Shown here piece after piece: positions 1 to 9,429 of a DNA stretch of 64,000 nucleotides. The stretch is from Capsaspora owczarzaki ATCC 30864 (lineage: Eukaryota; Opisthokonta; Filasterea), in the NCBI RefSeq assembly GCF_000151315.2, contig NW_011887296.1:1122217-1186216 (forward strand), given 5' to 3'. The notes beneath the pieces were generated by a model that was not told where the DNA came from, did not search any database, and saw nothing but the letters and a program-made list of their open reading frames with translations. The translations under genes were made by a program, and so were the position numbers. How positions within the stretch are numbered: the stretch's first letter is position 1; every line of letters begins with the position of its first letter.

Positions 1-2150
1 ATCAGTCGCATCCGTCGCCTCTGCCGCATCCGCTGCAACGACCTCGAAGGCATCTTCTGCCGCTTCTGTTGCCTCGGTCGCATCAGTTGCATCTGGTGCA
101 TCCGCCCCCTCTGACGCATCTGTGGCTTCTGTTGCGTCCGCTGCGACTAGCTCGAAGGCATCTGTTGCTTCTGCTGCTTCCATCGCATCGGCCGCATCCG
201 TTGCTTCCACATCAGTCGCATCCGTCGCCTCTGCCGCGTCCGCTGCAACAACCTCGAAGGCATCTTCTGCCGCTTCTGTTGCCTCGGTCGCATCAGTTGC
301 ATCTGGTGCATCCGCCGCCTCTGACGCATCTGTAGCTTCTGTTGCGTCCGCTGCGACTACTTCGAAGGCATCTGTTGCCTCTGCTGCTTCCGACGCTTCT
401 GCAGCCTCCGTTGCATCCACGTCAGTCGCATCCGTCGCCTCTGCCGCGTCCGCTGCAACTACCTCGAAGGCATCTGCCGCTTCTGTTGCCTCGGTCGCAT
501 CAGCTGCTTCTGTCGCATCTGCCGCCTCTGACGCGTCTGTGGCTTCTGTGGCTTCTGTTGCGTCCGCTGCGACTAGCTCAAAGGCATCTGTTGCTTCTGC
601 TGCTTCCATCGCATCGGCCGCATCCGTTGCATCCACGTCAGTCGCATCCATCGTCTCTGCCGCATCCGCTGCAACTACCTCGAAGGCATCTTCCGCTTCT
701 GTTGCCTCGGTCGCATCAGTTGCATCTGTCGCATCTGCCGCCTCTGACGCGTCTGTAGCGTCCACGTCGATTGCATTAGTCACGAGCACGGCCTCTATTG
801 CTTCTGTCGCGTCAGCGGCAACTACTTCGAAGGCATCTGTCCCGTCTGCGGCATCTGCTGCTTCTGCTGCTTCTGTTGCTTCTGTGGCATCCGCCGCATC
901 GGTGGTATCTACGTCCGTTGCATTCGTCACCAGCGCGGCATCTGCTGCTTCAGCTGCATCTGGTGCATCTATTGCATCCACGACTGTCGCATCTGCCGCC
1001 TCTGACGCGTCTGCTGCGACAACCTCAAACGCTTCAGCCGCTTCTGTTGCTTCCGTTGCTTCGGTGGCCTCTGTCGCTTCGGATCCTTCTGTCGCATCCA
1101 CCTCTGTCGCATCCGCCGCATCCGCCGCATCCGCTGCATCCACTTCTGCTGCATTCGTTACCAGCGCGGCGTCCGTTGCTTCCATTGCATCAGGCGCATC
1201 TATTGTAACGGCATCTGCTTCATCTGTTGATTCCATTGCGTCTGCTGCATCCGTGGCATCCACATCTGTCGCATTCGTCGCATCCGCTACATCCGTCGCA
1301 TCCATCGCGTCAGTGGCATCGACCCCAAAGGCATCCGCTGCTTCCGTTGCTTCTGTCGCTTCTGCAGCATCTGCTGCGTCCACATCCGTCGCATTCGTCA
1401 CCAGCGCGGCATCTGCTGTTTCTGTCGCGTCAGCGGCATCGACCTCGAAGGCATCCGCTGCTTCTGTTGCTTCTGTCGCTTCTGCAGCATCGGTCGCGTC
1501 CACATCCGTCGCGTTCGTCACCCGCGCGGCATCTGCTGCTTCTGTTGCGTCAGCGGCATCCACTTCGAAGGCATCCGTTGCTTCCGTTGCTTCTGTCGCG
1601 TCTGCAGCATCTGCTGCGTCCACATCCGTCGCGTTCGTCACCAGCGCGGCCTCCGCTGCTTCTGTTGTGTCAGCGGCATCCACCTCGAAGGCATCCGCTG
1701 CTTCCGTTGCTTTCTGTCGCGTCTGCAGCATCTGTTGCGTCCACATCCGTCGCATTCGTCACCAGCGCGGCTTCGCTGCTTCTGTTGTGTCAGCGGCGTC
1801 CACCTCGAAGGCATCTGTTGCTTCTGCTGCTTCTGTCGCGTCTGCAGCATCTATTGCGTCGACTTCCGTCGCGTTCGTTACCAGTGCGGCATCTGCTGCC
1901 TCTGTCGCGTCAGCGGCATCTATGTCAAAGGCATCCGCTGCTTCTGTTGCTTTTGTCGCTTCTGTGGCATCCGACGCATCTGTGGCAACCACGTTAACGG
2001 CATCTGCTGCTTCTGTCGCGTCAGCTGCATCAACCTCAAAGGCATCGGTTGCTTATGCCGCTTCGGTCGCATCCACATCCGTTGCGTTCGTCACCAGCGT
2101 GGCATCTGTTGCTTCTGCTGCAACTGCATCCTCATCTGTTGCCCATGTGA
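1..2150 (+). repeat. Coding minisatellite: ~105-bp then 120-bp tandem units
   Basis: The marker TCGAAGGCATC recurs at 44, 152, 254, 362 and 464, giving alternating 108/102-bp spacing and a 210-bp higher-order unit. From about 1329 to 1929 the unit becomes exactly 120 bp (GCATCCGCTGCTTC-type starts at 1329, 1449, 1569, 1689, 1809, 1929), i.e. 40 residues. Spacings are multiples of 3 nearly throughout, so unit gain or loss would keep the frame. Confidence 0.85.
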
Positions 2151-2425
2151 CGAGAGCGGCTTCTGCCGCTAGCAATGACTCTGCAACAACGACCGTCTCG
2201 GCGTCTTTTGCGACGCTCGCCTCCAAAGTGTCTGGCGCCTCTACCACAGTAGCTTTAGCTGCCAAAGACGCGAGTAATGCGACCAGCCTTCCGATCGGCG
2301 CGGTGGTTGGTGGCGTGGTTGGCGGCGTTGTGCTGCTCGCTTTAATTGTTTTAGGCGGCTTTTTGGTTCGTCGCCACCGACGCTCCACGAATATTGGAGG
2401 TGCCGTTGGATCTTCGGATGCATAA
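1..2425 (+). CDS. Giant Ala/Ser/Val-repeat single-pass membrane protein (5' end outside window)
   Basis: An open frame runs from the first bases of the window to the TAA at 2423-2425, so the start lies upstream. About 730 visible residues are almost only Ala, Ser and Val with some Thr, Phe, Asp and Lys (ASVASAAS-type strings, with TSKAS and TSVAFVTSAAS blocks). The last ~50 residues differ: a Gly/Val/Leu hydrophobic helix (GAVVGGVVGGVVLLALIVLGG), then RRHRR and a short tail. This is the layout of a type I membrane protein with a cytosolic stop-transfer. The Ser/Thr density would suit a heavily O-glycosylated, mucin-like or adhesin-like ectodomain (inference). The only cysteines I see lie in one locally frameshifted stretch (about 1712-1773). 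No enzyme domain is visible; function unknown. Confidence 0.7.
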   Translation, partial: SVASVASAASAATTSKASSAASVASVASVASGASAPSDASVASVASAATSSKASVASAASIASAASVASTSVASVASAASAATTSKASSAASVASVASVASGASAASDASVASVASAATTSKASVASAASDASAASVASTSVASVASAASAATTSKASAASVASVASAASVASAASDASVASVASVASAATSSKASVASAASIASAASVASTSVASIVSAASAATTSKASSASVASVASVASVASAASDASVASTSIALVTSTASIASVASAATTSKASVPSAASAASAASVASVASAASVVSTSVAFVTSAASAASAASGASIASTTVASAASDASAATTSNASAASVASVASVASVASDPSVASTSVASAASAASAASTSAAFVTSAASVASIASGASIVTASASSVDSIASAASVASTSVAFVASATSVASIASVASTPKASAASVASVASAASAASTSVAFVTSAASAVSVASAASTSKASAASVASVASAASVASTSVAFVTRAASAASVASAASTSKASVASVASVASAASAASTSVAFVTSAASAASVVSAASTSKASAASVAFCRVCSICCVHIRRIRHQRGFAASVVSAASTSKASVASAASVASAASIASTSVAFVTSAASAASVASAASMSKASAASVAFVASVASDASVATTLTASAASVASAASTSKASVAYAASVASTSVAFVTSVASVASAATASSSVAHVTRAASAASNDSATTTVSASFATLASKVSGASTTVALAAKDASNATSLPIGAVVGGVVGGVVLLALIVLGGFLVRRHRRSTNIGGAVGSSDA

Positions 2426-2715
2426 TCTACATGAGCATTTCCCTGCCGCTCGCGCTGACGAATCCTACTTGAGTCTGGCTGGGAGTGGCCGCAGTTTTGT
2501 TCATCCCATTCATGTTTCCTGAGTTTGTTTTTCAAGTTTGCAGTTTGGCTGGCATGTGTTTCTTGTAAAGCTGCAATATTCATTATCTTTTCGAGTCTAT
2601 ACTCCTGGCTATTTCGATCTATTTCAGCACACAGTGGCTGGAAAAGCAGAAAAGCATGCGATGCCAACATTGTAGTCTTTTTTTTTTTTTTTTTTTTTTT
2701 CAAACATCTTCCAGA
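2426..2715. other. Intergenic gap ending in a 23-bp poly-T tract
   Basis: There is no supported gene. It holds the presumed 3' end of the Ala/Ser gene and the promoter/leader of the LRR-kinase gene. An uninterrupted T run occupies 2678-2700, 15 bp before the proposed ATG. Confidence 0.6.
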
Positions 2716-5700
2716 ATGCTGTTGTATCAGAATATGAATCAGAGACAGCGTCAGTTGTATGATGAAGTCAAAAACGCGAATGGAGTGCTCTTGTAAGAGA
2801 AAAGCCCGAGTTGATTGGAACACAGTGTTGACAGCGCGAGTGTGTGTGCTGACGAGAATGGAGAGGAACAGTCTGGATGGGAAGCAGATTGACGATGAAC
2901 AAACGAAGGCGATTGCTGAAGCACTCAAAGTGCACACGAAGCTGACTGACCTCTCGTAAGCCATTTCCACTTTGACTGATGCGTGAGCGTGGGTGATTCA
3001 GAAGAGTGCTCATTGATGGAGGGGGATGTGGACAGTCTGGATGGGAATCAGATTGGCGATGCTGGAGCGCAGGCGATTGCTGAGGCACTCAAAGTGAACA
3101 AGACGCTGGCCTCGCTCTCGTAAGGCATCTCACTCTTGTTGGTGCATGTGGGTGGGTGATTCAGAAGAGTGCTCACTGATGGAGGGGATGGTCAGTCTGG
3201 GTGTGAATCAGATTGGCGATGTTGGAGCGCAGGCCATTGCTGAGGTTCTCACAGCGAACAAGACGCTGAAGGAGCTCGGGTGAGTTAAATTGGCGCTACA
3301 GAATTGCGATCGTCCGTGTATTGGCGCTCAAACTTGAAACCCCATTTCGAAACCTCTAGCCTTGATCAGAACTTCATTTCCGAAAATGGCATCAATGTTT
3401 TGAAACAAATCGGCGACAAAACGTTCTTCCTTTCGTAATTTTGACATCGTGGCTCTGCAATCACAGTTGGATGGAGCGCTCCACTGACCTGCGTTGGACT
3501 TTAAACAGGGCGGACGATCAGAGCAAGCCATCATCTGCTCAACTGCAAGAGATGGCGTCTCGCGCCGCTCAAACCCGTCCCAGCGTGCTGCTGTATCAGA
3601 TTATAAATCAGAGACAGCGCGAGTTGTATGATGAAGTCATGAATGCGAGTGGAACGCTCCAGTAAGAGAAACGCCCGAGTTGATTGGAACACAGTTGTTG
3701 ACAGCGCGAGTGTGTGTGCTGACGAGAATGGAGGGAACAGTCTGTTTGAGTATGAAATTGGCGATGAAGAAGCGAAGGCCATTGCTGAAGCACTCAAAGT
3801 GAACACGAAGCTGAGTTGGCTCAAGTAAGTCATCTCACTCTTGCTGGTGCATGAAAGTGGGCGATTCAGAAGAGTGCTCACAGATGGAGGGGATAAACAG
3901 TCTGGCTGAGAATCAGATTGGCGATGTTGGAGCGCAGGCCATTGCTGAGGGTCTCACAGTGAACACAACACTGACCGAGCTCTTGTAAGGCATGCCACTC
4001 TTGTTGGTGCATGAGATTGGGCGATCCAGAAGAGCGCTTATTGATGGAGGGGATGAACAGTCTGAACCGGAATCAGATTGGCGATGTTGGAGCGCAAGCG
4101 ATTGCTGAGGCACTCAAAGTGAACACGAAGCTGACTCTGCTCAGGTAAGGCATCTCACTTTGACTGATGCATGATAGTGGGTGATTCAGAAGAGTGCTCA
4201 TTGATGGAGGGGACGGACAGCCTGGACTACAACCAGATTGGCGATGCTGGTGCGCAGGCGATTGCTGAGGCACTCAAAGTGAACAAGACGCTGACCGAGT
4301 TCTAGTAAGGCATCTCACTCTTGCTGGTGTATGTGATGGGTGATTCAGAAGAGTGCTCACTGATGGAGGGGACGGACAGCCTGGACGACAACCAGATTGG
4401 CGATGCTGGTGCGCAGGCGATTGCTGAGGCACTCAAAGTGAACAAGAAGCTGACAAAGCTCGAGTAAGCTCAATTGCGCTTCAGAATTCCAATCGTGCAT
4501 GTATTGGCGCTCAAACTTGAAACTACATTCCGAAACTTCTAGTCTTGATCAGAACTTCATTTCCGACAATGGCATCAAGGCTTTGAGACAAGTCGGCAAC
4601 AGGACATGCCAGCTTAAGTAATTTTGACATACTGGCTCTGCAATCACAGTTGGATGGAACGCTCCACTGACCTGCGTTGGACTGTCATACAGTATTTTGA
4701 ATCAAAGTACGCCTTCACCTGCTCAACTACAGGAGATGACTTCTCGCGCCGCTCAAGTCCGTCCAAGCGTTCCAACAACTGAAGTTCCGCAAATCACCCG
4801 TTCTGCAGCCGCAGGCGTGCCACACGCTGCTCCAAGTTCCAGCCACGCTCCATCTTCTTCGACGCCTCCTGTATTTGCCTCCAAACCCCGTGGCAGCGCG
4901 AACGCGGGTCCCGCGAAACCAACTGACTCCACCGAAGAGATCCGTCAACTGCAAGCTCGCATTGCTCAGCTGGAGCTCGCTCAGCAAGCACCAACAACAT
5001 CTGCCGCACCCATCCTCTCCACCATTCCGCGAGTGTCGTTGCAAGTTCTGTCGCAAGCCACAACGCAGTTTTCAGAGTCCAAGCGCATTGGTGGAGGTGG
5101 ATTTGGCAGCGTCTACTCTGGTGTGTGGAGCGGTCAGCGAGTTGCGGTCAAACGCTTGGCAGCAGATTCAACTCAAGGCGTCGCTCAGTTTGAGGCCGAG
5201 CTCGAAGCCCTCTCGCGTTTCCGTCACCCGAATATCGTCACCATCATGTGCTATGCCCAGGAAGGCAACGAGCGTTGCTTGTTCTACGAGCTGATGCCAA
5301 ACGGATCTGTTCGCGACCGTCTCGATCGCAAGGGTGGAGCGCTTGCACTGAGCTGGCAGCAACGCCAAAGCATTGCCACCGGTGTTGCAAATGCTATGCA
5401 CTTTGTGCAAACTGCCATTTCGCGTCAGCCGCTGTTCCACCTGGACCTCAAGACGGACAATGTGCTGCTGGACGCTCACTTCAACGCAAAGGTCGCCGAC
5501 TTTGGTCTGACGCGCTCAGCACCAGCTCAAGTGGATGCTCACAGCTCCATTCGTACGCAAACGGTTCAAGGAACACTTCAGTACATTTGCCCTCAGTATC
5601 GCGACGAAGGCAAGGTTTCCATCAAGACAGACGTGTACTCTTACGGCATGATTCTGCTTGAGCTTGTTACTGGGCAACAGCCCAGCATTGACCTGCTCGC

Positions 5701-6106
5701 CAATGTTCGACGCGAGCTGAAAAGAAGCCGCAAAATTGATGCGGTGCTTGACAAGGCGATTGACTGGAGCCCTCAAGACAAAGAATCGGCTCAAGCCATA
5801 GCGGAGCTTGCGGTTGATTGCCTCGAGCAAGCACGAGTTGACCGACCGTCGTTCGGCGAGATCCTGAGACGATTGTCGGGGGAAGAAGCTGAAGTCAACG
5901 AGGAAGAGGCTGTTGCAGGCAGCGAACGCGAGTGCTTGGTCTGTTGGAGCGCCCCAACGAATGCCAAATTGATGCCATGCTGTCACGCATGTGTCTGCGT
6001 GGGGTGTGCCCAAGAAATGATACAGCGTCAAGACAAGTGCATGATTTGCCGAGTCCTTCCGACCACCTTTGAAACTGGCAAATACAACCAGACTTTTGTT
6101 CCGTGA
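2716..6106 (+). CDS. LRR(3)-linker-LRR(5)-Pelle/IRAK-like kinase-RING protein, 13 exons
   Basis: Proposed exons: 2716-2792, 2872-2955, 3036-3119, 3196-3279, 3360-3434, 3509-3661, 3741-3824, 3901-3984, 4061-4144, 4221-4304, 4380-4463, 4543-4617, 4693-6106. They total 2466 nt (821 aa), all junctions phase 2, with GTAAG/GTGAGT donors and ACAG or TAG acceptors. Each 84-nt exon encodes one 28-residue ribonuclease-inhibitor-type LRR (L..NQIGDAGAQAIAEALKVN.TL). Each LRR array is closed by a 25-residue cap exon (LDQNFIS.NGI). Residues ~475-755 form a kinase resembling plant RLK/animal IRAK: GGGGFGSVYSG, VAVKRL, HLDLKTDNVLLD, ADFGLTR; the APE position reads CPQ. Residues ~766-810 are a C3HC4 RING of IAP/MUL1 type (CLVC...PCCHACVCVGC...CMIC). 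No signal peptide or membrane helix is seen, so it is probably cytosolic. An immune or ubiquitin-signalling role is inference. Confidence 0.75.
2872..4463 (+). repeat. Tandem 160-bp LRR exon+intron units
   Basis: LRR exon starts fall at 2872, 3036, 3196 and at 3741, 3901, 4061, 4221, 4380: steps of 164, 160, then 160, 160, 160, 159. Each unit is an 84-bp exon plus a ~76-bp intron. The introns are also alike: GTAAGGCATCTCACTCTTG at the 5' end, GATTCAGAAGAGTGCTCA and GATGGAGGGGA..ACAG at the 3' end. The unit of duplication is therefore genomic exon+intron DNA. Confidence 0.85.
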
Positions 6107-6817
6107 GCGTTTCTGTTGTTTGTTTGATTCTTGGATGATGTTGCTGTTGCTGTTACTGTTACTGTTGCTGTTGCTGTTGATCTTGCTGTTGCTGTTTGCT
6201 GTTGCTGTTTGCTGCTGCTGTTTGTTGTTGCTGCTGTTCAAGTCACGCATCCATAAAAGCTGTCGAAAACCACACCATGCGGGACACCTGTTATTGGTTT
6301 GTTGCGTTGTTTTGTCGTTGTCCTTTTTGTTTTTGCTTTTCGATACAGTAGCTCAACGGGCGACAGCATTGTCGGATATTGTTGCTCAGATGAGATTTGT
6401 TGCTTGAAGTTGAAATGGAAGCTGTTCTCGATTGTAGATCTGTGTTGGGCGAGCCAGCGTGATTTCAGGTGAATTGCAACATCGAACTCAAGTCACAATA
6501 ACGTGCGAATCATGACGGAGGAGAATCGGAAGCTACCAACTCGCATTACCTTTCAACACATTGATCAATCTGATATAAGAGTGATGAAATCACGTCTGTC
6601 TGCACTGGAGTCGCATCGAAGGGGACAAGGGGGGCAAGCCCGCAAACGGAGAAGCCGCAATGGGATTTCGCTGTGAAGGCTCAATCCATTTCGTTTCTTT
6701 TGTTTCTCACGTATGCCACCTTGCTCCAACCCTGATCAAGTTCACCGTTGAACTCATCTCGACATTTGACAATGCTATCGAGACCTCAAGCAGTCCCGAC
6801 TCGGACTTGCTTCACTC

Positions 6818-6857
<40 letters not shown>

Positions 6858-6867
6858 CATTGAAGCC
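6107..6867. other. Intergenic region with CTG-rich tract and 34-bp poly-T
   Basis: No gene is seen. 6131-6240 is a CTG/TTG-rich low-complexity stretch in the presumed 3' UTR of the kinase gene. 6822-6855 is an uninterrupted T run ending 12 bp before the eIF3h ATG. Confidence 0.6.
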
Positions 6868-8729
6868 ATGAGCCGCAGGGCCAACAAGAAGGAAGAGCAG
6901 TACCAGCAACAGCTCGCTGCCGCTGCTGCCGCTGCTGCCGCCGCCGCTGCCACCCCGAACAAAATCACCCACGTTCAGCTCGACGGCCTCGTGAGTAGGC
7001 GATGCCGAGCTCGCGTTCGATTGAGAATGAGCGGGCGTCCTTTCTGGCTTTGCCGTTCTTGTTTCTCACTGATTGGATCCTTTCCCCCCCCCCCCCATAC
7101 ACACACAGGTCGTGCTCAAGATCATCAAGCACTGCCGCGAGTCGCTCCCCGATCTCGTCAACGGCCAGCTGCTCGGCCTCGTCCAGGACTCTCGCCTTGA
7201 AGTCACCAACTCGTTCGCAACCCCCGCCTCGCGCTCCAACGACGGCGAGGCCGATCAAGAAGGTGCGGAAATTGCCAGACCCTGTTCTGTGCTGCTGTTG
7301 TTGGCCATGTTCCTCGTGTTTTCGGCAGCAGACGAGGAGCAAGGGGAAGGGACTGAGGAGCAAGCCGAGCTTGTCCAATGCAACACCACTCGACCAAAAA
7401 AAAAAAAAAAAAAAAAAAAAATCGACCGCTGCGATCTCAGCTTTTTCCCCCCTCCATTGCAGCTTGCTGTGAGCGGTTGTCCATGCAAACCCCGCCCCCA
7501 AACCACAAACCAAGTCCTACAAATGCCCAATTCACACACTGCTTGCCGCGGCTGAAGGATGGCGAAAAACAGCGTGCGTGCACTCACTTTCTGCTGACTT
7601 TTTGCATTGGGCTTTTCGTGTTTCCCTTTCGTTGCTCCTGCCCGCAGCCGATCAATACCAAACAGACATGCTGCGCTTGCTGCGAGCAATCAACGTCGAT
7701 TACTTGTTGGTCGGCTTCTACCAGTCCACCTACCTCGGATCCTTCCTCAACACAACCCTGATCGAGACCATGTTTGACTACCAGCGCGAGATTGAGGAGG
7801 CTGTTGTGCTCATTTACGGTGAGACAGACGAGAGTCCCCCCCCCCTCTTTGCACGTATCGATGATGCGTACCGGAGCCTTGTACTCATTGCCGAGCTCGC
7901 TTTTTGGCGGGTAATGTGCAGATCCTCTGCGCACCACGCAGGGCTCCATCTCCCTCAAGGCATACCGTCTCACTCAAGCCTTCATGGACTTGTTTAAGGA
8001 CCAAGGTTTCTCGGCAGACAGGTACCGTTCCGGCTTTTGCCAATTTGGCATCGAGAGGCCCAGCGTTGTTTGCTCATCTCTGATTGGCTTTGCTTTAACC
8101 CTTTTGACTCTGACAGCCCCAAGCTGAACGGCCTTACGCACGAGACCATTCTCGAAGAGGTCCCAATCCAGATCTACAACACCCACCTTGCTAACGCCCT
8201 GCTTCTCGAGTGGGAGAGCACCCACGCCGACGACATGTTTGAGCGTGCCGACATGCCCACCACCACCCTTCTCGAGAAGAACCTCGATCTCCTGATTGAC
8301 GCCATTGACGATCTTAACGCCGAACAGAACAAGTTCTCTGCCTACCAACGCACTCTTTCCCGCTATCAACAGTCGCTCAGCATGCAGCTACAGAAGCGAG
8401 TACGTGTTTTTTTGCGACGCATTTGTAGTGGAGCATTTGCGCTGCATCGCTCACCTCATTTTTCAATTTGTTTTGCTTCCTCTTCTCTTCATCCTCCTCC
8501 TCCTTCTCTCACCTGTCTACAGCGACAAGAGAACGAAGCACGCATTGCCGCCGGCGAGCAGCCCGTTTCCGAAGCCGACATATTATCCGCAAATCGCGCG
8601 CCCGTGCCGCCATCGCACCTCGACACTCTTCTTTACACCAACCAAATCGGCCAGTACTGCAAGCAAGTCAACCAGTTTGCAAGCGCGGCATTCTCCAAGC
8701 TTTACGTTGCCGAGCGGCTGCAAAAGTGA
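6868..8729 (+). CDS. EIF3H: Eukaryotic translation initiation factor 3 subunit H
   Basis: Six exons: 6868-6990, 7109-7262, 7648-7818, 7922-8021, 8117-8399, 8523-8729; 1038 nt, 345 aa (human 352). After an Ala-rich N-terminus (a run of 12 Ala) the MPN domain begins (THVQLDGLVVLKIIKHC). It continues with VGFYQSTYLGSF, IEEAVVLIY and GSISLKAYRLT, all characteristic of the eIF3h MPN domain, which lacks the JAMM metal ligands. The C-terminal helical part (LLEKNLDLLIDAIDDL ... QIGQYCKQVNQFA) matches the family. eIF3h belongs to the eIF3 complex on the 40S subunit. The ATG at 6868 was chosen because it follows the poly-T tract and precedes the conserved domain. Intron 2 (385 bp) carries a 26-bp A run at 7396-7421. 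The next gene starts 182 bp downstream on the same strand. Confidence 0.93.
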
Positions 8730-8911
8730 GCGACCCATCCGGTCTGCCCTTTTTTTTTTTGTTTGAGATGTTGTGCTTGTTGAAGAAATTGTTGTTGCCC
8801 CTCCTCCTCCCATTAAAACAAAATCACCAAAATGGAACTAGTTTCGCGATTGTTGTTTATTTATTTTCTGTTTCGCATTCTACTCCATTCCTCTATTCTA
8901 GTTGTTTGAAA

Positions 8912-9382
8912 ATGGCAGACGCTGCCATGTCTCAGAGCCGCAAGCCAGGAGGTTCGCTTTTTTTTTTTTTTTTTGCTTTTTTTTTTTTTGAATGACCCCC
9001 TTTTTTTTTTTTTGCATCCCTGTCTTTGACTCCCCGCTGGTCGCCCCACGGCGGCTGCTTCCACTTCATCCACACTGCATTTCTCCACCGTCGATAGTCG
9101 CTGTTGAGATGCACACCCCAAACGAACGAACGAACGAAACAACAGCCGAGAAAAAAAAACCGCAATGCAAGGGCGACGTGAAAAGCCCTGTTTGATTTTA
9201 TAATAACTCGAGCTGTGATGACTGCTCGCTTGGGACGAGACTCGAGAGCGCGGAATGCCCTCTGTTCACAATGCACAACTGCCTCAAGTGAAAGCGCAAT
9301 GGTCTGCCACAGCAGCAGCAGCATCAGCAGAAGCAGCACTCCCATCGCTCGACATTCAACAACAAAGATTTGTGATGGTTCG

Positions 9383-9429
<47 letters not shown>

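Noticed and set aside
69-2172. Many long ORFs in other frames and on the minus strand across the Ala/Ser repeats (Leu/Pro/His-rich, or Gln/Met/Arg-rich)
   Set aside because: They are shadows of a stop-free minisatellite; the TM anchor and in-frame unit lengths support only the Ala/Ser/Val frame.
3435-3508. Proximal splice acceptor (CAATCACAG) before the linker exon
   Set aside because: In the homologous copy at 4618-4692 only the distal acceptor keeps the kinase frame, so the distal one (3508) was chosen in both copies.
2872-4463. Regular repeat spacing reminiscent of a CRISPR array
   Set aside because: The 'spacers' are as similar as the 'repeats', the sequence encodes LRRs with splice sites, and the host is eukaryotic.
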